The notes under the pieces: generated by a model | What the model was told of the DNA's origin: nothing | Databases searched by the model: none | Seen by the model: only the letters and a program-made list of their open reading frames with translations | NCBI GenBank assembly: GCA_016713105.1 | Contig: JADJPS010000023.1 | Coordinates: 1 to 64,000 of the forward strand | Reading direction: 5' to 3' | DNA from: Devosia sp. | Lineage (GTDB): Bacteria; Pseudomonadota; Alphaproteobacteria; Rhizobiales; Devosiaceae | DNA: 64,000 nt | Part shown: piece after piece, positions 38,479 to 46,575 of the stretch | How the letters are laid out: each line of letters begins with the position of its first letter | Position numbering within the stretch: the first letter of the stretch is position 1 | Program-made: the position numbers and the translations under genes

Positions 38479-39438
38479 CTATGCCCTCAATCGCCTGAGC
38501 AACCTCGCCGCTATGGTGCGCCAGCCTCGCTTTTCGTCGGGGAGTGCGGTTTCACCGCCTGCGTGGCGCAGGCGAGCACCGGCCACGATCCGGTCGGTAA
38601 TGTCCAGACGGTTCACGAGCCCAGGAGCAAGTTCCCCAATCGGCCGCGCGCCGTCCACCAGCATGCAGATCCCCGGTAGCCGTCCGAGAACCTCCGGCGG
38701 AGGTATCGCGATACCGAAGGGGACCGCGAAAGTGTCAATCCGCTGACCGGTTGCGTCCATCAGCCAGCGTTGCGCCCTCGAGATGTCGTCCCAGAGCGCC
38801 TCGGCAGACATTGCGGCGATGTCTGCATGTGACCATCCGTGGTTGCCGATCTGGACACCGGCCGCCACCAGGCCCGAAAGGGCCTGCATGTCGATCGGTC
38901 CTGCCTCCGGCGGTACCTCCGGCATGTCGAGTTGCCACTCGTCGAGAAATGCGAGGACTGCGGCGTCGAGCGCCTGACCCTGCAGCGGAGCCAATCGCGC
39001 GCGCACCTCCTGCCGCAGTTGCATGAAGCGCGGCGCGCGCCATCGTGCTCCGGGTTCGGTTTGCCGTGCCCGTTCCACCAGCCGATCGATGGCGAGGTTG
39101 AGGATCGTGAAGAAATACGGGGTCCGGGCCACGATCTGATATGGGTTGAGATAGAGCGTGACCTCGTGACCGCGCTCTCTGGCGAGCAGGCACGCCGCTG
39201 CGGCCGCCATGGTCGAGTCGTCGACAGTCAGCGCCATGTCGTCCGGTCCGCAGGCCTCGACCGGCACATACCGGCTCGCAAGCGTGTCGAGGAAATCGGA
39301 GAACGCCTCGCGCGGAACGTAGAGCCGGTCCTGCCGGCTATCGGCCTTCCAGTCGGCCAGCACCCCGTGAAACACATGAACTGGCAACGGCGTCGGACCC
39401 TTGTAGCGGCTTTCACGCTGAAGAACGCCACAAACCAC
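38479..39438 (-). CDS. Polysaccharide deacetylase (NodB-like) family protein
   Basis: 319 residues, no signal peptide seen. NodB-fold landmarks are present but altered: motif 1 reads LTVDDSTMAAAAA, where classical members have TFDDG, and motif 2 reads IGNHGWSHADI (usual HxxSH/T). Both metal histidines and one Asp pair are therefore available. It pairs with the GT2 gene six bases downstream, suggesting trimming of N- or O-acetyl groups on the polymer made by this cluster. Confidence 0.75.
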   Translation of the reverse strand: MVCGVLQRESRYKGPTPLPVHVFHGVLADWKADSRQDRLYVPREAFSDFLDTLASRYVPVEACGPDDMALTVDDSTMAAAAACLLARERGHEVTLYLNPYQIVARTPYFFTILNLAIDRLVERARQTEPGARWRAPRFMQLRQEVRARLAPLQGQALDAAVLAFLDEWQLDMPEVPPEAGPIDMQALSGLVAAGVQIGNHGWSHADIAAMSAEALWDDISRAQRWLMDATGQRIDTFAVPFGIAIPPPEVLGRLPGICMLVDGARPIGELAPGLVNRLDITDRIVAGARLRHAGGETALPDEKRGWRTIAARLLRRLRA

Positions 39439-39827
39439 AGACCAAACAAATCGAAAAGCACCTTGTAAGCGAAACCGCGAGCGACCGCGCGCAATCGGGA
39501 GTCTGCTCTGCGCCGCGGGACCGAATGGCAGTGATCACGGTAGCGTGGGGAGAGTTCTGCAAATTCGCTGCGAGGGGCGCCGTGGCAGGCCGGCGGGGCG
39601 AAGCGGGCCCGGATCGGATCGACGGCGATGTGCACGCGTCGGCGAAGGCCCGTGAACTGTTGCAGCGCGGATCGTGGCAGCTGGGGATCGAGCCGGCCCC
39701 CGGGGGTGGCCGCCACGGACTGCATCGGGCTGGGTCCGTAAGTCCATGTCCTCCTATCGATTGATAGATGGCGAACGGCTTCGAAACGAAGACACTTTGC
39801 CGGCGAATTTCATGGAGGATTGAAAAG
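39439..39827. other. Gene-free divergent region between deacetylase and secreted-protein genes
   Basis: About 390 bases. The end nearest the deacetylase is AT-richer (around 39420-39460) and probably carries its promoter. Just before 39828, GGAGG stands upstream of the secreted-protein start. No operator or repeat was recognised. Confidence 0.35.
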
Positions 39828-40544
39828 ATGCACTCGTTCCGGGTCAAGAGTACGGCGGTCTTGGCGGCCATGCTCTCCTTTCTGCCGACTTTGGTCCTCG
39901 CCGACGCGCTTCCCGCCGGACCATACCAACTGCGCGATGCCACCTTCAGCGTCGTGGGCGCCACCTTTGATGCAGAAGCCGTCCGAATAGCCTTGCCCAA
40001 GAACCTCGAGCATACCGACAACGTGACGGGCGGTATCAACCTCTACATCGCGCCGGAGGGTTGGGGACTGGCGCCGTTCTCGGCGGGCTATATCTGGGTC
40101 GATGTCAAGGGACACGATACTGCCAGCGGCCCCGCGCGTTACCAGGTCGCCGCCTTCTACTCCGACAAGGCCTTTGAACTGCTCAAGGATCTTGGAACGG
40201 TCGAGGGCACGACCTCGGAAGAAGAGACAGAAGGAGTCGTGACCGCGACTGGCTCCATTGGCGGCGAGCCCGCCATCACGCTGTCGCTTCGTCCATCATC
40301 GAGCCAATGCGCTCCAGAAGCGGGTGTGCACAACTATGTGGCCCCGCCCGGCGCCGATGGCGCTGCCACCTTCATGTTCGTGGTCCCCTATGCCTATCAG
40401 CGGTGCACCGCAGAAGTGGTCGCGGTCGAGCTTTCACCTGCGCTGATGGCGTTCAGGCCGACCTCAACCCCCTGGGCAGAGTATGATACCGATGGCGCCA
40501 TTGTGCTCGGGCCAACGGCTCCGCTGGAGGCGCCAGCGAACTGA
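39828..40544 (+). CDS. Secreted single-domain protein, paralogue of the sensor domain of the LuxR regulator at 42026-43306
   Basis: 238 residues. The signal peptide ends at about VLA-DA (residues 25/26); GGAGG precedes the ATG. The mature domain (LPAGPYQLRDATFSVVGATFD, GGINLYIAPEGWG, IWVDVKGHDTASG) aligns along its whole length with the LuxR N-terminus (LPPFQLRECAFLMVGAQFD, GGFYMYTAPKGRA, AWIDVKGFDSSDG). The only two cysteines (SQCAPE, QRCTAE) are absent at those positions in the cytoplasmic paralogue, consistent with a periplasmic disulfide. The family is not certain; an acetoacetate-decarboxylase-like fold is a guess. Function may be binding or converting a small ligand. Confidence 0.75.
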   Translation: MHSFRVKSTAVLAAMLSFLPTLVLADALPAGPYQLRDATFSVVGATFDAEAVRIALPKNLEHTDNVTGGINLYIAPEGWGLAPFSAGYIWVDVKGHDTASGPARYQVAAFYSDKAFELLKDLGTVEGTTSEEETEGVVTATGSIGGEPAITLSLRPSSSQCAPEAGVHNYVAPPGADGAATFMFVVPYAYQRCTAEVVAVELSPALMAFRPTSTPWAEYDTDGAIVLGPTAPLEAPAN

Positions 40545-40555
40545 TGAACGGGGTT

Positions 40556-41921
40556 CGCGCGGGCAGGGCCCCCGGCCCCCGGGCCCCCGCCCCCCCCCCG
40601 GCCCCCCCCCCCCCCCCCCGCCCCCAACCCCCCCACAACACACCCCCAAACCCCCAACCCCCCCCCCCGCGCCCCAGACCCCCCCCCCGCCGAGGGCGCC
40701 GCCGCAAGGCCGGCCGGGCAGGCAGACGCCGGGCCCCGCGGCGCGCGGCCCGGCCGGGGGGGCGGCAAGGCGGCGGGGCGGGAGGGCCGGCCGGGCAGGG
40801 GGGCCGCGCGGCGCGCCAAACAAACGGCAACCAGCCCCAGGGCGGGCGCCCCCCCCCGGCCCGGCCCCCCCGCGCCCCCCCCCCCCCGCCGGCCGGGGCC
40901 CGCGGGGCGGGCGCACCACACGGCGGGGCGGCGGCCGCCCCCGCACCCGACAACGGGCGCCGCCGGCGGGCGCGCGCCCGGCAGGGCCGGGGGCGGGGCG
41001 GCCCCGCGGCCGGGCGGCCCCGCGCCCCCGGCCCGCCCGCGCGGGCGGGCGCCGGCCGCCCGCCCCGGGGGCCGCGCCCGCGCCCCGGCGCGCCCGCCGG
41101 GGCGGGCCGCCGCGCGGGGCCGGCCCCGGCCCGGCCGGCGCGCCCCGCCGCGCCCCCCGGGGCCGCGCCCCCAGGGCGGCCCGCGCGGCCGCCCCCCCGC
41201 GCAACCCCCCCGCGCCCGGCGCGCCCCCCGCGCCCCGCCGGCCCCCCGGGCGGGCGGGCGGGCGCGGGCCCCCCCCCCACCCCCCGCGCCGGGCCGCCCG
41301 GCCGCCCCCCCGGCCGCCGGCGGGCACCCGGGCGGGGGGGGCGGCGGGGGGGGCCGGGGGGGCGGCCGGCCGGCGCCGGGCGGGCCGCCCGCGGGGGGCA
41401 GCCGCACCCGCGGGGGGCCGCGCCCCCGGGGCGGCCGCACGCCCCCCCCCCCCCCCGGCCGGCGGCCCGCCCCCGCCCCGGCGCCGGGGCGGGGCGGCCC
41501 CGCCGCCGGCGCCCGCCCGCGCGCGCCGGGGCGCCCCCCGGGGCCGCGGGCGGGCGCCCCGGCGCGCGGCCGCCGGCGGCACCCGCCCCCCCCCCCCCCC
41601 CGCCCCCCCCACGGCCCGGGCGCCGCGCCGGCCCCCCCCAGGGGGCGGCCCCGGCCCGGGGGCGGCACGCGGCGGGGGGGCCCGCGGGCGCCCCGCCGCC
41701 CCGCGGGGCCGGCCCGGGGGCGGGCCCCCCCGCCCCCCGCGCGCCCCCGGCCCGGCCGCCGCCCCCGGCGGGGCCCGCCCCCCAGGGCCCGCCCCCCCCG
41801 CCGGGGGGCCCCCCCCCCGCCCCCCCCCCCCCCGCCCCCCCGCCGGCGGGCGGGCCCCCCCCCCGCCCCCCGCCGCCCCCGCCGGCCGCCCCGCCCCCCC
41901 CCCCCCCGCCCCCGGCACAGC
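40556..41921. other. T-free, almost pure G/C block of 1,366 bases
   Basis: Not one T occurs on the given strand in this span, and A is rare and clustered. Long runs of C and G alternate with GGGCCC-type mixtures. With so few A/T bases, stop codons hardly occur, so long frames exist on all strands; none is believable as protein. The flanks are ordinary sequence with intact genes. A base-calling or assembly artefact over a hard-to-sequence GC-rich or structured spot is most likely; a real expanded repeat cannot be excluded. Confidence 0.9.
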
Positions 41922-42025
41922 TGCCCCAAACCCCCCCCGCCGCTGCCGAGCGTCCCAAAACCAGCGTCCCCCGGCGAAAACTCATTGAGCGTGAACCAAA
42001 AAACGCGTTTGCGGACGGAAACTAG

Positions 42026-43306
42026 CTAGATGCCTATCGCCTGAATGCGCGCGACCAGGCGGGCCAGTTCACTCTGGCGGCTGATGCCGAGCTTGCGATA
42101 GATCTGGTGGAGCGAAAAGCGCACGGTGCCTTCGGTATTGCCGAGGCGCCGTGCCGCTTCCTTCGGCGGTTGTCCGGAGCCGACAAGGTCGGCGATCCTG
42201 GCCTCCGCCGGCGACAGTCCGAGTATTTGCAGGGCCCCTAAGGCGTCGCGTTCGAGCGGAAGCTCTAGGTCCGTCACCAGCAGCAGCACAGACCCTTCGC
42301 CCGGTTGTGCCGCGCCGCCACTATCGAGGAGGATCGGCTGCACGAAGATGGGTCGACGATCAGTGCCGCGAGCGACCGCAATCGGATCCGTTCCCTTTCC
42401 CCCGCGGAGCATGTGCTCGATCTGGCCGAGGAGCTGACTTTCGAGCGCGGCGTCTGCGCAGTGCAGATGGCCGGTTTCGATGGAAAAATGACGGCCCGCC
42501 ATGGCCGTCACGGCATCGTTGTGAAAGAGAATGCGGCCGTCCGGCCCCACAACGACGGCACCGCGACCATGCTGGGCCAGCAGATTGAGATGCACCACCT
42601 GCATTCCCGCAGCTTCGGCATTGCGAGCGATGGGCAACGGAGCGCCGATCGTGATGACGGCGTCGAACAGGGCCGCCGCCCAGTGCAGGCGCTTTGGCAC
42701 CATCCGGCCAAGATTTGACGACGCTGGCGCAACGTTTTCGAAGCGCAACACGCTGGCCGGCAGATAGTCGTAGCAGTAGGCAACCGGAACCTGCTGCAGG
42801 TCCCCCTTGTCGTTGACCATCACATAGTAGTGCGTGCCGGCGACGGCTGTGCTCGCGCCCCCGCTGCTTTGAATGCTCGCCCTCAGGTGCACCTCGCCGT
42901 CGGGGCCACCACGGCCGGAAAGCACTGCACCTTGCTGCGTCAGTTCCGAATATCCGGTCTGTGCAAGCCTGTTCCAACCATGGGCCAGCGACGAAAAGGG
43001 CTCGGAGTAGTGTGACACCGTCTGAAACCGACCTCGCGAGCCGTCAGAGGAGTCAAATCCCTTCACATCGATCCAGGCCAATGTCGCGGTGAAGGGTGCC
43101 GCCCGTCCCTTCGGAGCTGTATACATGTAAAATCCGCCGCTGCCCTCGTCGGCAGCCTCAAGGCCTGGCGGGAGTAGCGATTGCGCCAGGGGACGGTCAA
43201 ACTGCGCACCGACCATCAGGAAAGCGCATTCGCGCAATTGAAACGGCGGCAATGGCCGCGCGTGGGAGCTATGACCCCAGTCTGGGCGGGGAGCGGACTC
43301 GGTCAT
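42026..43306 (-). CDS. LuxR-family regulator with unusual N-terminal sensor domain, PAS domain and C-terminal HTH
   Basis: 426 residues (start MTESAPRPDWGHS, with GAGGGG just upstream). Residues ~20-223 are homologous to the secreted protein at 39828-40544. Residues ~249-290 look like a PAS domain (GRGAVVVGPDGRILFHNDAVTAMAG). The C-terminus (~364-420) is a LuxR helix-turn-helix: LGLSPAEARIADLVGSGQPPKEAARRLGNTEGTVRFSLHQIYRKLGISRQSELARL. There is no membrane segment, so sensing is cytoplasmic. It is convergent with its secreted paralogue across the T-free block. The combination suggests a regulator that responds to the ligand of the secreted protein. Confidence 0.85.
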   Translation of the reverse strand: MTESAPRPDWGHSSHARPLPPFQLRECAFLMVGAQFDRPLAQSLLPPGLEAADEGSGGFYMYTAPKGRAAPFTATLAWIDVKGFDSSDGSRGRFQTVSHYSEPFSSLAHGWNRLAQTGYSELTQQGAVLSGRGGPDGEVHLRASIQSSGGASTAVAGTHYYVMVNDKGDLQQVPVAYCYDYLPASVLRFENVAPASSNLGRMVPKRLHWAAALFDAVITIGAPLPIARNAEAAGMQVVHLNLLAQHGRGAVVVGPDGRILFHNDAVTAMAGRHFSIETGHLHCADAALESQLLGQIEHMLRGGKGTDPIAVARGTDRRPIFVQPILLDSGGAAQPGEGSVLLLVTDLELPLERDALGALQILGLSPAEARIADLVGSGQPPKEAARRLGNTEGTVRFSLHQIYRKLGISRQSELARLVARIQAIGI

Positions 43307-43559
43307 CGGACCCCTCATCGCGACCAATCGGCGGGAGATCGAGACGGACCACCGCGCACGAATACCTATCTCCAGCCCGGAGAGTGCTGCAAGTTGTATT
43401 CCGATAGAGGAAGCGGCGTCCGTGCGAACAGTGATGTCTTGGCCACTACCGATGCCGCGTCACGATTTGTGTCATGGCGTCGGATTGGCACGATGGTGCA
43501 AGCTGGTGCCGGCATGCCAACGCTCCGCTCTGGCATATCCGCGCTCCCATCGGCGTTTC

Positions 43560-43667
43560 GCGCCCCGGCTCAAGTACTCCTTCTGGGAATTGCTGCTTGG
43601 CATCTGGCTGCTGGTTCGCGGGTTCAATCCCGTTGCGCTCGCCGCCCTCGATGCCCGGCAGGCGTGA
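43560..43667 (+). pseudogene. C-terminal fragment of a membrane protein (DUF4386-like)
   Basis: The frame reads FAPRLKYSFWELLLGIWLLVRGFN and ends shortly after, resembling the last transmembrane helix of DUF4386-type proteins. No matching upstream part is present in this frame. It is followed by a strong palindromic terminator-like sequence, as expected for a true gene end. Confidence 0.4.
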
Positions 43668-43749
43668 GGTCGGCCGAACGACATCCAACCTCCGACGGCC
43701 AGCGATGTCGCGTCTCGTCGTAGCGGGACATCGCCGATCTCATGACTGG

Positions 43750-43775
43750 AAAGGGAGGGCCCGGGCCCTCCCTTT
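43750..43775. terminator. Perfect 26-base palindrome, likely bidirectional terminator
   Basis: AAAGGGAGGGCCC is followed directly by its exact complement GGGCCCTCCCTTT. A stem of this strength flanked by A and T runs fits a Rho-independent terminator usable from either side, although real folding needs a small loop at the centre. It lies 80 bases after the membrane-protein fragment. Confidence 0.55.
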
Positions 43776-43828
43776 CGCTCGTTTGCCCGCTTGCTCCGGG
43801 AACGGGGCGGGCCCAGAACAGTGGCAAC

Positions 43829-43900
43829 ATGGCCATGCCGCTCGTTGCCACCAAGCTGAACCTGCCGGTGCTGAGGCCCCGCGTCGTCTCTCATCGAGCG
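43829..43900 (+). pseudogene. N-terminal scrap of a MalT-type LuxR regulator
   Basis: The frame starts MAMPLVATKLNLPVLRPRVVSHRARR, which matches the usual opening of large MalT-like LuxR regulators (LVATKL.PPRPRP..V.R.R). It runs into unrelated sequence after about 24 residues. Confidence 0.4.
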
Positions 43901-43998
43901 AGAAGGCGAGGCCGTTGGGACGGATGAGGTCGGTGATGACGGCTTCGACGGTGCCGTCGCGGGGGTCGACGCGATGGAGCCGCCCGAACTCGCTAGGA
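43890..43998 (-). pseudogene. Fragment of an SMP-30/gluconolactonase gene
   Basis: Leftward reading gives SEFGRLHRVDPRDGTVEAVITDLIRPNGLAFSLDE, the core of an SMP-30-type beta-propeller lactonase (HRVDP..G....RPNGLAFS.DE). Both ends are missing. It is distinct from the intact SMP-30 gene at 51339. Confidence 0.5.
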
Positions 43999-44046
43999 TG
44001 CCATGAGCTTGTCGGTGATACTGCTTGTCCGGCTCCGAATCGGCTC

Positions 44047-44241
44047 TCAGATCAGCCGAGAGAAGTCCGATGCGCGCAGCCTGCTGTCGATCGCAAGGTC
44101 GAACAGCGCTAAGTCGCCGTGCAGAGGCAGACATCTCGAGGCGAACTCGGATCGACCATACTTGCCTCGGCAACAGCGGCCACTCTGCCCGACCATGAGT
44201 CCTCTTTTCCAAGGCTGACGAACCTGAATAGTGGCATCCAT
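44047..44241 (-). pseudogene. N-terminal fragment of a tyrosine recombinase (phage-type integrase)
   Basis: 64 residues starting MDATIQVRQPWKRGLMVGQ and ending DLALFDLAIDSRLRASDFSRLI, then a stop. This is the N-terminal SAM-like DNA-binding part of a widespread integrase family (usual pattern PWNKGKLIGQ...RDLALFNLAIDSKLRGCD). The catalytic domain is absent. It marks a former mobile-element boundary. Confidence 0.6.
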
Positions 44242-44512
44242 GCCAGACATCCCTGCCATCCCGCCCACCGCTTCGCTCACGCGAGCGGTCGATCGCAACC
44301 TCAGCGGGCGGTTTCTGCCCTGAGCGCCCCCAGCTGGTGGTGCCGAGACCCGATCGGCGAATGCGGACCGTTGAAGCATCACAAGGCCGGCATGCCGCTT
44401 CTGGACAAGCCCTGATCCAGTGTGGCGCAGTGCGGTTGCGCGTCATGAACAGCCGCGCAGTCGTGCGCGAGTATTCGTCGCACCGTCGACCGCGCCAGGC
44501 CGCTTCTTCAAT

Positions 44513-46575
44513 TCAGTTCAGAAGGGCAACGGCGACCCCTTTGGCCTCAAGCTGCAGGTCGATCTGGCCGCTCGAGGTTCCCACGCAGCTCGAGCCGGGG
44601 CTCCTCGAAAGCCACTGTGCAACCTTGCGGTCGAGCGGGAGGAGCACACGCGCCGTGCCGGCCTCGCGGGCGTGGTTGAACACGAAGACGATGCGGTCGC
44701 TGCCTGCGGCCAACAACCGTGCGGTGACCGGGAGGTTGCTCAGAACCGTTACGTCCGGGGTGATGCCGGCGAGGGCGAGGAACGTGGCGACGCCGGCGCT
44801 GGTGGCGGCCGTCCGCCAGTACAACGACGGATAAGTCCCAACGTAGATGAACCGCCCCTTGCCGATCGCCCGGCTCGTGGCAGCGGGCGAGCCATCGGGC
44901 CAGTGGCCGATTGCTTCCGCGCCATCAAGCGAGATCGGTCGCACTTCGCCCGAGCCGTACAGCATGCCCGCGGACGTCACAATGCGCCCCTCGGTTGTCG
45001 CGAGGATGTCGCGTTCGCGATAGCCGAGCCCTTGTAGCCTCGGCACGACGGGCGCGAGCCAGCCATTGTCGTCGTGGCTGGCAAATCCTGCCTCGGCACA
45101 GACTGTGCCGCCGTCTTCGACATAGCTCCGCAGGTTGCGCAAATCTGCGGTCGGGATCAGCCAGGGCATCGGCAGGTAGACCGTCTTGTATCGCAATAGC
45201 GCTGAGGTATCGCGAACGATGTCGAACTGGATGCTCGCGGCCCATAGCGCCGCGACGACCCCTTGCATCGCGTCCCCATAGGCGAATGGGCTAAGCGAGG
45301 AGACCGTCACGCTGGACTCGGCGCTGAACAGGATGGCGGTGTTCGACGCAACGGGACGGGCATTCGCCCACAAGGTCTCATTGCGCCGGATGTCGTCGAC
45401 GAAGGCGGCGAGCTCCTCGCTGCGATAGGTTGGTGTCCCGTCCATCTGCACAGTACCCCAGCCGCCCGCTTCGGGGCCAATGCGTTCGGGCTTGAACTGC
45501 CAGGGGGACACCGAGGCGGCGCCATGCGCAATCGTCGTCCACAGGTTGAGCCGCATCTCGCCCGGCAGCAGGTTCTCGTGCATGCCCTGGCCTCCGAGGG
45601 CGCGCGCCGTGCCGCCCGGGATCTCGGTCGCCCAGAACCTGTGGGGACTGTCGCGACTCGCAGAGCGCTTGCACTCGAGGTCGACGATAGGCCGCGCATA
45701 GTCGAGCGGGGAACGATGCGAGGACCGACGGCCGAATGCAGATGTCCGCCATAGATGTCGGGCACCGGGGCCAGATCCCAGTCGTTCCACATGCGATCCG
45801 CAAGCAGGTCGAGACAGGCAGTCCCGGTGCTGCGCGTATCCGAGAGGATGAGGTGGTCGGGGTCGGCGTCGCGCACGATTTCGATTGCCCAGCTGGCGGT
45901 CTCCGTGGCCGACCATGCGCGGAACTCGGTGTAGAGCAGCTTGGCCGGTGTATCGCCGATGAGAAGGGGCGGCCGGATATCCTCCCAGGTCCGGTAGTGG
46001 CGCTTGAGGTGGTCCGAGACGGCCGCCAACGTCCCGAACTTCCGCTTGAGCCAGGCCTGGTACTTGGCGCTCGACTCCGCGCACGCACAATTGTCGACGT
46101 CGGGCTCGTTCCAGACCTTCCACACGAGCAGGTTGGGCTTGCCCTTGAAGCGGGAGACAGCCGCCCGGAAGAACGGTTCGAGCAGGCTGCGCAGGCCCGG
46201 TTTGTCGAGGCAAGGCCGTCCCGCATGCAGGCTATGAATGACGCTGCTTTGAAAGGGGCGCGGTGTGCCGTCGAGTCGCACGACACGAAAAGCGTCCCGC
46301 TCTGCCCAGCTCGGTAACGCCCAAGGCTCGAGGTTCAGAACGACATCGAGCCCATGCAGCGCAGCGAGGTCGACAAGTCGCTCGATTGCGTCGAAGCTGT
46401 ACTGACCGGGCTCCCGTTCCACATCGCACCACATGACCCAGATGTAGATGTGATCGAGCCCGAGCTGCCGGATATGCGCGAGGTCCCGCGCCCACTCGTC
46501 CTCGGGCGGCGAGGGAGCGCGGTTGTACTGGATGCCGAGTGGCACGCGATCGGGGTCCAGGCGCGCTCGCCTCAT
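44513..46575 (-). CDS. Beta-galactosidase, glycoside hydrolase family 42, with one frameshift
   Basis: Hydrolyses terminal beta-galactosides. The TIM-barrel part starts MRRARLDPDRVPLGIQYNRAPSPPEDEWARDLAHIRQLGLDHIYIWVMWCDVEREPG. The acid/base Glu is likely in LLVWKVWNEPDVDNCACAESS. The second half (RFWATEIPGGTARALGGQG...MRLNLWTTIAHGAASVSPWQFKPER) contains the likely nucleophile ATE, followed by trimerisation-like and C-terminal domains. The frame changes between 45701 and 45745; the 2,063-base span lacks one base of a whole number of codons, pointing to a single lost base. About 687 residues if repaired. The start overlaps the mannosidase stop (ATGA). Confidence 0.8.

Noticed and set aside
40397..42025. 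Long open frames of about 500 codons in several frames and both strands
   Set aside because: They result from the near absence of A and T, so stop codons cannot form; products are Pro/Arg/Gly/Ala runs.
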